From Paenibacillus phytohabitans (GTDB taxonomy: Bacteria > Bacillota > Bacilli > Paenibacillales > Paenibacillaceae), in NCBI RefSeq assembly GCF_013141775.1, contig NZ_WHOB01000021.1, forward strand, positions 186,001-250,000: a stretch of DNA of 64,000 nucleotides, read 5' to 3'. The translations under genes and the position numbers were made by a program. Below the pieces are notes generated by a model, which was given only the letters and a program-made list of their open reading frames with translations, was not told where the DNA came from and made no database searches. Below are positions 18,058-27,749 of the stretch, piece by piece. Position 1 is the stretch's first letter, and each line of letters opens with the position of its first letter.

Positions 18058-19785
18058 ATGATTCGCACGTTTACACAACATGTGGTACGAGAATGTATTC
18101 TACTTGACGGGCACTGGGATTTTGTTGTGGATGCTGACAATCGCGGAGTTCAGGATGAGTGGTTTAAGCATTTCCCAGGACAGAAGCGCAAAATGTATGT
18201 TCCCGGATGCTGGAATAATGAAATCGGATTGTATGATTATGAAGGAGTAGCCTGGTACCGCACTACTATTACTCTTAGAGCCTCTGGGCATACGAAGCTT
18301 CTATTTCATGCGGTCAGTGGTCAAGCAGATATTTATATAGACGGTGTGCATGTTGGTGCGCATTATGGAGGCTTTACTGCGTTTGAAGTGATTATTCCGG
18401 AGCTGGAAGCCGGCGCTCATTCCCTTGTTGTCCGCACTGACAATACGCATAATGAGCAGAGCCTGCCGCTTGCACATGTGGATTGGTATCATTACGGCGG
18501 TATCCTGCGTCCGGTAGAACTGCAGGTACTGCCAGACTTGTATATCGATAAGCTGAATATTAAGTATGCACTAACCGGTAATGATGCGGAGGTTGACATC
18601 TCACTGCGTCTTCGCAGACTCGGAGGTACAGGCTCAAATATACCAATTATGATTTCACTGAATGATGAAATTGTGCATACGGCCGAAGAGGTGTGGCCGG
18701 TTGAGCAGGAATATTTAAAGGTTCATGTCCGGCAGGACTGGAGAAATCTGCGTCTGTGGGAGCTGGAGGACCCGGCACTTTACACAGTTCGTGTAGTGGC
18801 AGGGGAAGATGATTATACCGACCGCATCGGATTCCGGACGGTTGAAGTTAAGAGCAAGCAGATCTTGCTGAACGGGAAGCCGCTCTATATTCAAGGAGTT
18901 AACCGGCATGAAGAGCATCCCGAATGGGGCTTTGCCTTTCCGCCCAAATTAATGGATAAAGATTTGGATATTATCGAAGAGTTGGGCTGCAACAGTATTA
19001 GAGGATCTCATTATCCACAAAGTGCCTATTGGCTTGACCTGCTGGACGAGCGGGGCATTGTGTTCTGGAGTGAGATTCCGCTCTGGCAGTATCATGTCCC
19101 ACATATGACAGATCCGCTGGTCCGCGAGCGGGCCATGCACATGCTGGAAGAAATGGTCTCGTATAACTTCCATCATCCCAGTGTATTATTCTGGTCCGTC
19201 CATAATGAATGTGATACCAATACGGCCGAAGGTCTTGAGTTCACCAAGCTGCTGACGGATCGTGTCCGCGCGCTGGATGACAGCAGGCTTGTCACCTATG
19301 CTACCCATCAGGCTTTGGATGATCGCACGCTGGCCCTGTTTGATGTTATTGGAATCAACAAGTATTATGGCTGGTACGATGGCGATGTTGAGGAATTCAC
19401 CCGGTTTATGAAAGAGTACCATGCGTATGCAGAATCTGTAGGAGCCGGACACATCCCGGTCATTCTAGCAGAATTCGGCGGCGCAGGAATTTATGGAGAT
19501 ACGGGCTGGGAGGAGCGGCGGCTCTTCAGCGAAGAGTATCAGGCGGATATTCTCACGAAGGCACTGAAGATTTTCAGGGAAGACCCGAATATCGTCGGAA
19601 CCTATATCTGGCAATTTGCCGACATCCGTAGTGATGCACGCACATTCCGTGACCGTGCCCGCAGCTTCAATAATAAGGGATTGGTGAACGAATATCGTAA
19701 GCCTAAGCTGGCCTATCGTGAAGTACGGCGTATTTACCGGCAAGGACAAGACGGAACTCCGGAAATTAAACGCTATACAGAGTGA
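18058..19785 (+). CDS. GH2 beta-glucuronidase/galactosidase
   Basis: 575 residues, cytoplasmic. Three-domain GH2 layout: sugar-binding domain (about 1-175), immunoglobulin-like domain (about 176-270) and TIM barrel (271-560). The acid/base Glu is in FWSVHNECD (about residue 383) and the nucleophile Glu in VILAEFGGAG (about residue 475), so unlike the first gene of the window this one has a full active site. The short length and N-terminal layout resemble beta-glucuronidases, which fits the uronate context, but galactosidase activity is possible. The ATG follows TAGGGAGG. It may be a single-gene unit. Confidence 0.85.
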   Translation: MIRTFTQHVVRECILLDGHWDFVVDADNRGVQDEWFKHFPGQKRKMYVPGCWNNEIGLYDYEGVAWYRTTITLRASGHTKLLFHAVSGQADIYIDGVHVGAHYGGFTAFEVIIPELEAGAHSLVVRTDNTHNEQSLPLAHVDWYHYGGILRPVELQVLPDLYIDKLNIKYALTGNDAEVDISLRLRRLGGTGSNIPIMISLNDEIVHTAEEVWPVEQEYLKVHVRQDWRNLRLWELEDPALYTVRVVAGEDDYTDRIGFRTVEVKSKQILLNGKPLYIQGVNRHEEHPEWGFAFPPKLMDKDLDIIEELGCNSIRGSHYPQSAYWLDLLDERGIVFWSEIPLWQYHVPHMTDPLVRERAMHMLEEMVSYNFHHPSVLFWSVHNECDTNTAEGLEFTKLLTDRVRALDDSRLVTYATHQALDDRTLALFDVIGINKYYGWYDGDVEEFTRFMKEYHAYAESVGAGHIPVILAEFGGAGIYGDTGWEERRLFSEEYQADILTKALKIFREDPNIVGTYIWQFADIRSDARTFRDRARSFNNKGLVNEYRKPKLAYREVRRIYRQGQDGTPEIKRYTE

Positions 19786-19816
19786 ACTTTAGAATGATAA
19801 GCACTGTAGACATAAA

Positions 19817-19979
19817 TGTTGTACGTTTTGCAACTTGAGTTCATAGATAGCCAAGCGTTTGGGTGGATTGTTGTATCAAATACAAGAATAATCCAGGAAA
19901 TCCGCTTGAAAAAGGTGGAATCCTGTATTGTGTACAACAATTTCGGATTTGGGCCGATTTAATGAGGGAAATGTTGTAT
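19817..19979. repeat. Cluster of TGTTGTAY palindromic repeats
   Basis: TGTTGTAC/T occurs at 19817, 19869, 19932 (reverse) and 19972. Several copies are half of a short palindrome: GTTG...CAAC at 19818-19833, TTGTA-tcaaa-TACAA at about 19871-19885, and TGTATTGTGTACA near 19925-19936. Could be an array of regulator sites or a degenerate intergenic repeat element. Confidence 0.5.
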
Positions 19980-20030
19980 TCTGTGCAGGATTTCATGAAA
20001 AGTTACCCGATCACTGCCCCGTAAAGCGGA

Positions 20031-20083
20031 TGAATCAAGGACTTCCCGCGGCAACAGCAGCCGCAAGGAAGTCCCGCTATTCA
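20031..20083. repeat. Long interrupted hairpin
   Basis: Nested inverted repeats TGAAT/ATTCA, GGACTTCC/GGAAGTCC and GCGGC/GCCGC around a seven-base loop. No T-run on either side, so not a standard terminator; it may stop or protect the beta-glucuronidase transcript. Confidence 0.55.
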
Positions 20084-20109
20084 TAGGGTGAAGGATTGGT
20101 ATGCAGATA

Positions 20110-20138
20110 GCGCACGCCAGGATTTAGTTGGCATGCGC
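20110..20138. repeat. Second hairpin in the gap
   Basis: GCGCA-c-GCCA pairs with TGGC-a-TGCGC over a nine-base loop and is followed by TGTTTGTGCTTT, a weak T-rich tail. It could be a terminator for transcription coming from the beta-glucuronidase gene. Confidence 0.45.
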
Positions 20139-20265
20139 TGTTTGTGCTTTGCGTGAAGGAGCATTTTTAAGTAAGAATATAGTCCATCAAATTAAGCGTT
20201 TAGTCAATTGGCGTAAGGCAGCAGCCAAGGTAAAGTGAGGATAGTATGTTTAGGGAGTGAGAAGG

Positions 20266-21222
20266 TTGAGTGATGCAGCACCGGACATAACACAGGGAAC
20301 CTACGCAGGCTTCAAGTCAATTGTAATAGAAGGTGAACAAATCCGTCTGGAAACTGTACCGGCAATCGGCGGCAAACTGGTCTCTATCCTGTATAAGCCT
20401 ACAGGCAAGGAATGGATGCTGGACTCAGGCTCGCGTCCTATGCGGCAGCCGGTATACGGTTCAGGATTCGGCGAATGGGATATGAGCGGCTGGGATGAAT
20501 GTTATCCGACGGTCAACAGCTGTGCATTGGGTATGGATATAATCCTTCAAGATCATGGTGAGGTATGGTCACTTCCCTGGGAATGCAGAATCGATGGGGG
20601 TACGGTTACCGGTTCGGTCCGGAGCCCGCGCGTACCTTATCAATTCACAAGGACGATCTCATTTCCTTCAGCTGACCGGATAAGACTGGATTACCGCGCT
20701 GACAATTTGAGTGACGGGCCAATACCCTTTCTATGGGTGCCCCATCCGCAATTCGCGATTACAGAGCCAACCCGCATTCTTCTCCCGGAGTCCATGGAGG
20801 ACATGCTGTGCGTGTATCCGGGCCATTCGCTGAAGAATGGGGAGACGTATCACCGGGATGTAGTGTCGCTAATTTCTCCGGCAGTGACCGGGGATGGAAG
20901 GAAATTATATTATCCTCATAAAGTTCCGGCGGGCAGCTCTGGGTTATATGAAGAAGAAAGCGGGAACTTCATAATCCTGTCTGTTCCCGCAGACAAGGTT
21001 CCCTATTTAGGGGTTTGGGTGGATGAGGGGATGTTCAATGACCGGGTCACTTGTGCGCTTGAGCCGAGTATCGGTTATTACGATTCACTGGAAATGGCAG
21101 CAGGTAACGGGACAGCACAAATAATCCCGGCCCATTCATCTTTTTCATGGCATTTAGAGCTTACGCTGGGAGCCGGTATCGACCATTTAAACAATCAACT
21201 GAGGAGTGGGATCACATTATGA
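20266..21222 (+). CDS. Galactose mutarotase-like protein of unknown role
   Basis: 318 residues, cytoplasmic, rich in beta strands. IGGKLVSILY near the start, WDECYPTV, TISFPSADRIRLDYRADN and WVPHPQFAI recall the aldose 1-epimerase/mutarotase superfamily, whose members bind sugars in a beta-sandwich cleft. The usual catalytic His/Glu set was not traced with certainty. A GTG at 20257 is possible, but the TTG at 20266 lies eight bases after AGGGAG and is preferred. Its stop overlaps the GH35 start by four bases (ATGA), so the two are co-translated and probably act on the same sugar. Confidence 0.65.
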   Translation: MSDAAPDITQGTYAGFKSIVIEGEQIRLETVPAIGGKLVSILYKPTGKEWMLDSGSRPMRQPVYGSGFGEWDMSGWDECYPTVNSCALGMDIILQDHGEVWSLPWECRIDGGTVTGSVRSPRVPYQFTRTISFPSADRIRLDYRADNLSDGPIPFLWVPHPQFAITEPTRILLPESMEDMLCVYPGHSLKNGETYHRDVVSLISPAVTGDGRKLYYPHKVPAGSSGLYEEESGNFIILSVPADKVPYLGVWVDEGMFNDRVTCALEPSIGYYDSLEMAAGNGTAQIIPAHSSFSWHLELTLGAGIDHLNNQLRSGITL

Positions 21223-23579
21223 AGAACTACCGCATTGTTGTAAGCGATGACAAGAAGAATATTTTTGCAGGACATATCAAGCTTGGCGGGGTGAACCCAT
21301 CCGGTGACCGGATTGGTTTTACGAACTATTATATGGAGAAGAACGGGGAGCCGTATTACGGTGTATGCGGTGAATTCCATTTCTCCCGTTATGATGAACG
21401 GTATTGGGAAGATGAGATTATTAAGATGAAGATGGGTGGCGTCAACATTGTCACTACCTATATTTTCTGGAACCTGCACGAGGAAATTGAAAGCGTATTT
21501 GAATGGGAAGGCAGTAAGGACTTACGCCGGTTCATTCAGCTGTGTGATCAGCATGGACTGTATGTTATGATCCGCATCGGCCCCTTCTGTCACGGGGAAA
21601 TGCGCAGCGGCGGCATGCCGGATTGGCTGTTCGGACGCCCGTTTGAGGTCCGCTCCAATGATGAAGGATATCTGGCCTATGTACGGAGACTGTATGCGGA
21701 GATCGGTTTGCAGGTGCAGGGCTTGCTGTACAAAGAGGGAGGGCCGATTATCGGCACACAGATCGAGAATGAGCATAACCATTCCTCGGCACAGTGGGGC
21801 CTCACGACCGGGATTAACAATATGTGGCTGAATGGCGGCAGTGACGGTAACGAACATATGCTGCTGCTGAGAGATCTGGCGATTGAGGCAGGAATCGATA
21901 CGCCTATTTATACATGTACAGGCTGGGGCGGTGCAACGACACCAGTACCGGATATGCTGCCATTATGGGGCGGATATGCGTATTGGCCGTGGATTTACTA
22001 TGAGACGGACCGCTTCGACGGGATTAAGGAGCATCCGGCAACACCGGAGTATATTTTCCGCGACAAACATAATAATGACCTTCCGAAGAGCTACAATTTC
22101 GAGCCCTTCTACCAGCCGGAAGACTATCCGTATGCCTGCTGTGAGATGGGCGGCGGGATGGTTCAGTTCTATAAATACCGGTTCGAGTTTCCATATAACA
22201 GCGTTCCGGCCATGTCTGTCATGAAGACGGCGGAGGGCTGCAATATGCTCGGATACTATATGTACCATGGCGGAAGCAATCCTAAGGGAAAGGTGAATCC
22301 GTTCACGAACGATCTGGCGACACCGAAGATTTCCTATGATTTCAATGCGATGATTGGTGAATTCGGACAAGTGCGCGAATCGTACAAGCGGACGAAGCTG
22401 CAGCATTATTTGTTCACCGGGTTCCAGAATCAGTTCGCTTTGACCAAGACGATTCTGCCGGGAGACACCTCCGGGCAAGATCCGTATGATGTGAGTGAAT
22501 TACGCTATGCCATCCGTTCACATGAAGGCTCCGGCTTCCTGTTCCTGAACAATTTCCAGGATCATGTGGAGAATCATGATTTGCAGGATATGAACGTCAG
22601 CATTGAGCTTCCCGGTGAGACGATTACGATTCCCGCTCAAGGTGAGCTGACGCTTGGCAGTGAGAGCTTTGCGATTCTGCCTTATAATTTCGATCTGGCC
22701 GGGATTACGCTGAAATATGCAACCGCGCAGCTGATTACGAAGCTGGATGTGGAAGATGCTGCGTATTACTTCTTCTTTGTGCCTGAAGGCATGAAGGGCA
22801 GCTATGCGCTGGCGAGTAACGATGTGATGAGTGTAGAGAGCGAACGCGGACATATCCTGCAACTGGGGGATATGACGATTGTTGAAGCAGAAGAGCAGGC
22901 CTCCAGTATCGTACGGCTCGTATCCGCGGCAGGCAAGTCAGTCGTAATCTACACCATGACGGACGAGCAGAGCCTCGGATTCTGGAAGGCTGATGTCCGC
23001 GGGAAGCAGCGTGTCCTGTTCACGGACGCAAATCTGCTGGTATCCGGGGACGAGATCAAGCTGGAGCTGACGGACCGGGAGGAAGTCACGCTAAGTGTGT
23101 TCCCTGATTTTGAAGCTGGTTTAGGTTCGGTATCGGGCGGAGAACTGGTGGAAGCATCAAAGGACAGCTTATTCACAACCTACAAACTGCTCGCACCGAA
23201 GAAAGAAGTTGCTTTTACCTGGACGAAGGTCAAGGATGAACGGGCGGTTCTTGAATTCGCATCCGGCTCTCTGGATGGTGTCAAAGAAGCCTTGCTGCAA
23301 ATTGATTATGCCGGAGATATCGGCTATGCCTTCATTGACGGTGATCTCATTAATGATAACTTCTGCAACAACACAACATGGGAAATTGGCCTCAAGCGGT
23401 TTGAAGAGCGGCTCTATGACAAGGGCATGTATCTCTATGTATCCCCGATCCGCAAAGGTACTATTGTTAACAGTAATACGACGATGGCAGGCTGGAACGA
23501 GACAGCTACAGAACTGATTGCCGATATTGCTTCCATTCGTGCAGTTCCTGTGTATGAGCTTGTGATTAGAACGGAATAA
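21219..23579 (+). CDS. GH35-like beta-galactosidase
   Basis: 786 residues, no signal peptide. The barrel (about 25-360) has GH35 landmarks: GEFHFSRY, a region from GVNIVTTYIFWNLHE, the acid/base Glu in TQIENEHNH (about residue 187) and the likely nucleophile Glu in CCEMGGGM (about residue 310). Beta-rich domains follow. The in-frame start at 21147 lies inside the previous gene; GAGGAG before the ATG at 21219 decides the start. GH35 enzymes release terminal beta-galactose, here likely from pectin side chains. The nucleophile context differs from the commonest GH35 pattern, so substrate is open. Confidence 0.8.
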   Translation: MKNYRIVVSDDKKNIFAGHIKLGGVNPSGDRIGFTNYYMEKNGEPYYGVCGEFHFSRYDERYWEDEIIKMKMGGVNIVTTYIFWNLHEEIESVFEWEGSKDLRRFIQLCDQHGLYVMIRIGPFCHGEMRSGGMPDWLFGRPFEVRSNDEGYLAYVRRLYAEIGLQVQGLLYKEGGPIIGTQIENEHNHSSAQWGLTTGINNMWLNGGSDGNEHMLLLRDLAIEAGIDTPIYTCTGWGGATTPVPDMLPLWGGYAYWPWIYYETDRFDGIKEHPATPEYIFRDKHNNDLPKSYNFEPFYQPEDYPYACCEMGGGMVQFYKYRFEFPYNSVPAMSVMKTAEGCNMLGYYMYHGGSNPKGKVNPFTNDLATPKISYDFNAMIGEFGQVRESYKRTKLQHYLFTGFQNQFALTKTILPGDTSGQDPYDVSELRYAIRSHEGSGFLFLNNFQDHVENHDLQDMNVSIELPGETITIPAQGELTLGSESFAILPYNFDLAGITLKYATAQLITKLDVEDAAYYFFFVPEGMKGSYALASNDVMSVESERGHILQLGDMTIVEAEEQASSIVRLVSAAGKSVVIYTMTDEQSLGFWKADVRGKQRVLFTDANLLVSGDEIKLELTDREEVTLSVFPDFEAGLGSVSGGELVEASKDSLFTTYKLLAPKKEVAFTWTKVKDERAVLEFASGSLDGVKEALLQIDYAGDIGYAFIDGDLINDNFCNNTTWEIGLKRFEERLYDKGMYLYVSPIRKGTIVNSNTTMAGWNETATELIADIASIRAVPVYELVIRTE

Positions 23580-23610
23580 GACGCGAATCCCCAAATTAGG
23601 AGTGATAATA

Positions 23611-24894
23611 ATGAATTCAGTCATTCAAAAGTTACCGCGCAAACTGACCATCACCATGTGGGATTTCTCCTGGTATACGATGACCTTGCCCGGAGAGCCT
23701 TACAGTGATCTTGGAGCACGATTTAAGGAAGCGGTGGACCGGGGCTATAATACAATCCGGATCTGTGCGATGCCTTACTTATTGTTCACTGCGGAAGGCA
23801 AACGGCCGGGACCGCTGCTTTTCGGCAACCTGGGGGAAGTAGGGCAACGGACACGCTGGTATAATTGCCGCGGCGGAGCCGTATTGGACGGACATGCCCA
23901 CCTGCTGGAGCTCTTCAGACAGGCCGAAGCGCACGGGTGTTATATTATGCTGTCATCCTGGGAATATCAGCAAAGTCCCAGCTTCCTGGCTCATCCCGCC
24001 CTGCGCGATGAACTGGCCGCCGTCGCTCCTAAGGAACGCTTTATGACGATTGCGAGGTCTATGAATCAGCTGATCCGCTTTATTAAGGAAGAAGGATTCG
24101 CCAGTCAGATTGTCTATGCTGAGCTTCATAACGAGGTGGAATATGGCCAGCTTACCGCTGTGGGGATTGAACAGGGCATCAAGGAAACCGATTCGCCTAA
24201 GATAGTGGAAGCCATGCAGCCATATATAGAAGAGGCGATTGATTATCTCCGGGAGCAGCATCCCGATATCCTGATGACAGCCAGCTATACGCTGGTCGAA
24301 GCCTATCCGAAGGCTTATGTGGCCCGTAATATGCAGGTTGCCCATTATCATCTCTATATTCGGGGCGTATTATATGAACTCATGGACAAGGCCGGACTCA
24401 ATGATGAGCTTTCTTTTCCGAATCCCTTCGTCCAGTCTCTATTAAGAGAAGATGCGCCTCCATTCGCAGAGTGGACACTGCCGGAAGGACAGGAGTGGCG
24501 GATGGAGGGCAATCCGGTCGGGATGAAGCAGATCTACCTGCATGATTGGGTGGATCCGGATAAATGGGACCTCTACTTATATGACAATTACGGTACCCAT
24601 AAACTGGCTATGCTGCAAAAGTCGGATATGCGTCTGGAAGAGGCTGCCGAGTGGGCCTCGCGTTCGGGTATTCCTGTTGTCATTGGTGAAGGATACGTGG
24701 GCTATACGCCGCTGTTAACCGGATTCGAGGAAGGTCCAGTCGGCAAATTCATTGCAGAGTACGCGCTGCGCAAGGGCATGGCACTTGGCTTCTGGGGCAT
24801 GACGCTGTGCTCTAACTGTGCACCGCATCATCCGTTCTGGAACGATATCGCCTGGCAGCAGAAGTGGAACCGGTTTATTCTGGAGTCGGAATAG
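23611..24894 (+). CDS. Cellulase-like (GH5-type barrel) protein
   Basis: 427 residues, cytoplasmic. TIM-barrel pattern of clan GH-A: MWDFSWYT at the first strand, RICAMPYL, Asn-Glu in YAELHNEVEYG (acid/base, about residue 175) and Glu in VVIGEGYVGY (nucleophile, about residue 360). This matches the group usually named cellulase-like or sugar-binding cellulase-like in Paenibacillus. Real cellulose hydrolysis is unlikely without a signal peptide; an intracellular oligosaccharide is more plausible. A GTG at 23602 is in frame, but TTAGGAG favours the ATG at 23611. Last gene of the three-gene operon. Confidence 0.7.
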   Translation: MNSVIQKLPRKLTITMWDFSWYTMTLPGEPYSDLGARFKEAVDRGYNTIRICAMPYLLFTAEGKRPGPLLFGNLGEVGQRTRWYNCRGGAVLDGHAHLLELFRQAEAHGCYIMLSSWEYQQSPSFLAHPALRDELAAVAPKERFMTIARSMNQLIRFIKEEGFASQIVYAELHNEVEYGQLTAVGIEQGIKETDSPKIVEAMQPYIEEAIDYLREQHPDILMTASYTLVEAYPKAYVARNMQVAHYHLYIRGVLYELMDKAGLNDELSFPNPFVQSLLREDAPPFAEWTLPEGQEWRMEGNPVGMKQIYLHDWVDPDKWDLYLYDNYGTHKLAMLQKSDMRLEEAAEWASRSGIPVVIGEGYVGYTPLLTGFEEGPVGKFIAEYALRKGMALGFWGMTLCSNCAPHHPFWNDIAWQQKWNRFILESE

Positions 24895-24901
24895 CTAAAC
24901 C

Positions 24902-24940
24902 ATCAGCCAGCCACCGGGCAGCAACCAGTGACTGGCTGAT
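24902..24940 (+). terminator. Terminator after the cellulase-like gene
   Basis: Perfect nine-base inverted repeat ATCAGCCAG / CTGGCTGAT, with further CAC/GTG pairing inside, then AATTATT. It starts eight bases after the stop codon. Confidence 0.7.
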
Positions 24941-25060
24941 AATTATTCACAAATGTTAGGAATTCTAAGTCTATCGTAACTTTGACGGGTACCCTCCCCA
25001 TGCCGAAAACAATAATATTAAATTGTAAGAAGAGCTTAGAATATAAAGGGAGGGTTCAAA

Positions 25061-26680
25061 GTGAAAAGATTAAAGAGAAACACGATTTCCACTCTTGCAA
25101 TCGCTTTATTGTGTACGCTTACAATTTCAGGGTGTGGCGGCAATAACAGCACAGGCAATTCGGCAAGTGAAACGTCAGAACCGGCTTCAACGAATTCGGC
25201 AGCACCCGCAGCAACAAATGCTGATAAGCCGGACAACTCCAAAGAGGTTAAGCTTACCGGATATCTGCTGGGTGAAGCCCCGAAGGGAATGCCTGCGGTT
25301 CTGGCAGCCATTAATGAGAAGCTTAAGCAAGACATTAACGCTACCCTTGAAATCAACTACATCGGCTGGGGAGATGTGGCTTCCAAATATCCGTTAGTGC
25401 TCGCTTCCGGCCAGGATGTCGATTTCATCTTTGCAGCCGACTGGAACTTCTATATCTCTGAAGCCAATAAGGGATCTTTCCTGCCGCTTGACGAGAGCAT
25501 GATCCAGACCAATATGCCGAAATACTTCGCGAAACAAGATCCGGCAGCATACACGGCTGCTTATGTTAACGGGAAGCAATATATGATTCCGACAACCACC
25601 CCGGACCGCAAAGTAAGTGTGGCTGTACTACGGAAAGATATCCTGGACAAAAGCGGGCTGGTAAATCCGACCAAGCTGTCCGAGCTGGGTCCTTATTTCG
25701 CTGAAATCAAAAAGACTTATCCGGATATGATTCCACTCAACCTGGATTCGCAATATGATCTTACTAAACCATTTAGCGCTCTTGCTTCAGAAAAATTCGC
25801 TTATGCAGCAGGGCCTCTTGATTCCGCTGATCCAAGCGCAGTCGGTACTTACACCGATACAGAAGACCCTACAGGGAAAGTGTTGAGTATTACAGATGAG
25901 CCGGTACTGAGCTCCTTCAAATTCGCTGCCGGAGTCATGAAGGAATGGTATGACGCAGGTTATGTCAACAAAAATCCATTCGCCAATAAAGTGAAATCGA
26001 TGAACAATTTCCTTGAGGGCAAAGCAGGAGTAGCCTTAGGGAACTCGCTGGACATTCAGTCTGTGGTAACCACTGCTAAGAGTAAAGGCATAGAAACTTA
26101 CATTCTGCCATTCCTTAGTCCTACAGGGAAGTCCATATCTAACAGCTGGCTCAACAACGGTGTCGCTATTGCCGCCAATTCCGCTAATCCGGAACGAGCG
26201 CTTCAGGCATTGGATCTGCTAATGGAAGAGGAATCTTATGTTAACCTGGCGTATTACGGTATTGAAGGTACAAACTATGTCGCTACGGCTGATGGCAAGC
26301 TTGGACTTCCTGAAGGCGTTACAACCGAGAACAACAGCTATCCGCCGGATGCATCCGGGTTCTGGTTCGTAGATAAGGATTTCGGCAAACCAAGTGTGGA
26401 CTGGCCGGAATCATATGTTGAACTTCAAAGCAAGGTTAAGGATTATCTTGTAGCACCAACCTATCTTGGATTTACGTTTAATACAGAGAAGGTTAAATCC
26501 GAAATGGCAAATCTCAAGACCTTGTCTTCGCAATATTTCCAGCCGATTGTTATTGGCGGTGTTAAAGATGTAGACAAAGCCTTTGACACTCTGGTTTCAA
26601 AAATGAATTCCGCCGGAATTGACAAAGTCAAAGCAGAGGTTGAAGTTCAAGCGGCAGAGTTTTTGAAAAACAAACAATAA
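25061..26680 (+). CDS. Extracellular sugar-binding lipoprotein (second importer)
   Basis: 539 residues. Signal peptide with lipobox ISGC (Cys about residue 26), then a Ser/Thr/Asn-rich linker and a two-lobed binding fold of the LplA/DUF3502-like class (WGDVASKYPLVLASG, YFQPIV). It starts at a GTG behind AAAGGGAGGG. Its operon includes two permeases and a regulator/kinase pair but no enzyme, so the ligand can only be guessed from the surrounding pectin genes. Confidence 0.92.
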   Translation: MKRLKRNTISTLAIALLCTLTISGCGGNNSTGNSASETSEPASTNSAAPAATNADKPDNSKEVKLTGYLLGEAPKGMPAVLAAINEKLKQDINATLEINYIGWGDVASKYPLVLASGQDVDFIFAADWNFYISEANKGSFLPLDESMIQTNMPKYFAKQDPAAYTAAYVNGKQYMIPTTTPDRKVSVAVLRKDILDKSGLVNPTKLSELGPYFAEIKKTYPDMIPLNLDSQYDLTKPFSALASEKFAYAAGPLDSADPSAVGTYTDTEDPTGKVLSITDEPVLSSFKFAAGVMKEWYDAGYVNKNPFANKVKSMNNFLEGKAGVALGNSLDIQSVVTTAKSKGIETYILPFLSPTGKSISNSWLNNGVAIAANSANPERALQALDLLMEEESYVNLAYYGIEGTNYVATADGKLGLPEGVTTENNSYPPDASGFWFVDKDFGKPSVDWPESYVELQSKVKDYLVAPTYLGFTFNTEKVKSEMANLKTLSSQYFQPIVIGGVKDVDKAFDTLVSKMNSAGIDKVKAEVEVQAAEFLKNKQ

Positions 26681-26693
26681 TCATAGCTCACCG

Positions 26694-26717
26694 GGCCGCT
26701 CCCATGGGGCGGCCTTT
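26694..26717 (+). terminator. Stem-loop between binding protein and permease
   Basis: GGCCGC and GCGGCC pair around CCCATGGG, itself a palindrome, followed by TTT. As in the importer at 7275, this probably lowers or shapes expression of the permeases relative to the binding protein. Confidence 0.6.
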
Positions 26718-26751
26718 CTATAGAACATACCCGAAAGGTGATGGAGAGTAA

Positions 26752-27720
26752 ATGCAAATCAATACTGAGGTTACCACCGTGCAGAAACCAGAGAAAAGAC
26801 GGAAAAAAGGCAATCTGCTGCTGGATATGAAGCAAAATCGTGTACTCTATTTAATGTTTGTGCCCATTGCCATTTATTATATTATCTTCTCTTATATCCC
26901 CATGGGTGGGATTGTGATGGCTTTTCAATCCTATACCGTAAAAGGAGGCTTATTCTCCAGCCCTTGGGTAGGATTTGATAACTTTGATTATTTCTTTTCG
27001 TCTGGTAAGGCCTGGCTCGTTACCCGCAACACCGTTATTTATAATGTGATTTTTCTGGCTGCTTACACATTATTTTCATTGACAGCAGCGATTTTTTTAT
27101 CGGAAATTCAGAAAAAATGGTTTAAGAAGCTATCCCAGACGCTGATGTTCTTGCCATATTTCATCTCGTGGGTAACGGTTTCGGCCTTTGTATATAACTT
27201 CCTGAATTATGAATACGGTATTGTCAATAAACTGCTGGAGCATTTCAATATGGCGGCGTTAGATATATATTCGGGCACCAGCTACTGGTACTTCCTGCTT
27301 CCGTTTCTCTATGTGTGGAAATGGGTTGGCTACGGCAGTGTGCTCTATCTGGCGGCTATAGTAGGTATAGATCAGGAAATCTATGAAGCAGCCACGATAG
27401 ACGGCGCTAGCCGGTTCCAGAAAATTATGAAAATTACACTGCCGCTTCTGAAACCGACAATGATCATTCTGATATTACTCGGGTTAGGCCGGATCATGCG
27501 CGGAGAATTCGATATGTTCTATCAGCTCATCGGGAATAACGGAAGACTCATGGACGCGACGGATATTATTGATACCTTGGCATTCCGTTCACTGATGGGT
27601 ACTGCAGATTTCGGAATGGCTTCCTCTGTCGGCGTGTACCAGTCGGTTCTTACACTAATTATTATCCTGACGGCGAACTGGCTTGTAAGACGGTATGACA
27701 AGGATCAAGCGCTGTTCTAA
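26752..27720 (+). CDS. Sugar ABC permease, LplB type
   Basis: 322 residues. A charged N terminus of about 35 residues, then six predicted membrane segments. FSYIPMGGIVMAFQSY and the EAA loop EAATIDGASRFQKIMKITLP are diagnostic. Works with the next gene; the ATPase must be supplied from elsewhere. The start follows GGAGAG. Confidence 0.92.
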   Translation: MQINTEVTTVQKPEKRRKKGNLLLDMKQNRVLYLMFVPIAIYYIIFSYIPMGGIVMAFQSYTVKGGLFSSPWVGFDNFDYFFSSGKAWLVTRNTVIYNVIFLAAYTLFSLTAAIFLSEIQKKWFKKLSQTLMFLPYFISWVTVSAFVYNFLNYEYGIVNKLLEHFNMAALDIYSGTSYWYFLLPFLYVWKWVGYGSVLYLAAIVGIDQEIYEAATIDGASRFQKIMKITLPLLKPTMIILILLGLGRIMRGEFDMFYQLIGNNGRLMDATDIIDTLAFRSLMGTADFGMASSVGVYQSVLTLIIILTANWLVRRYDKDQALF

Positions 27721-27749
27721 ACCTATCCAATCAGAAGAGGTGTAATCAA

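Larger units (their letters stand above)
19786..20265. other. 480-base gap with repeats and hairpins, no gene seen
   Basis: No open frame with a ribosome binding site was found here. The left half holds four copies of TGTTGTAY and the right half two strong hairpins (annotated separately). The promoter of the next operon should lie in the last 120 bases, but no convincing -35/-10 pair was recognised. Confidence 0.6.
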
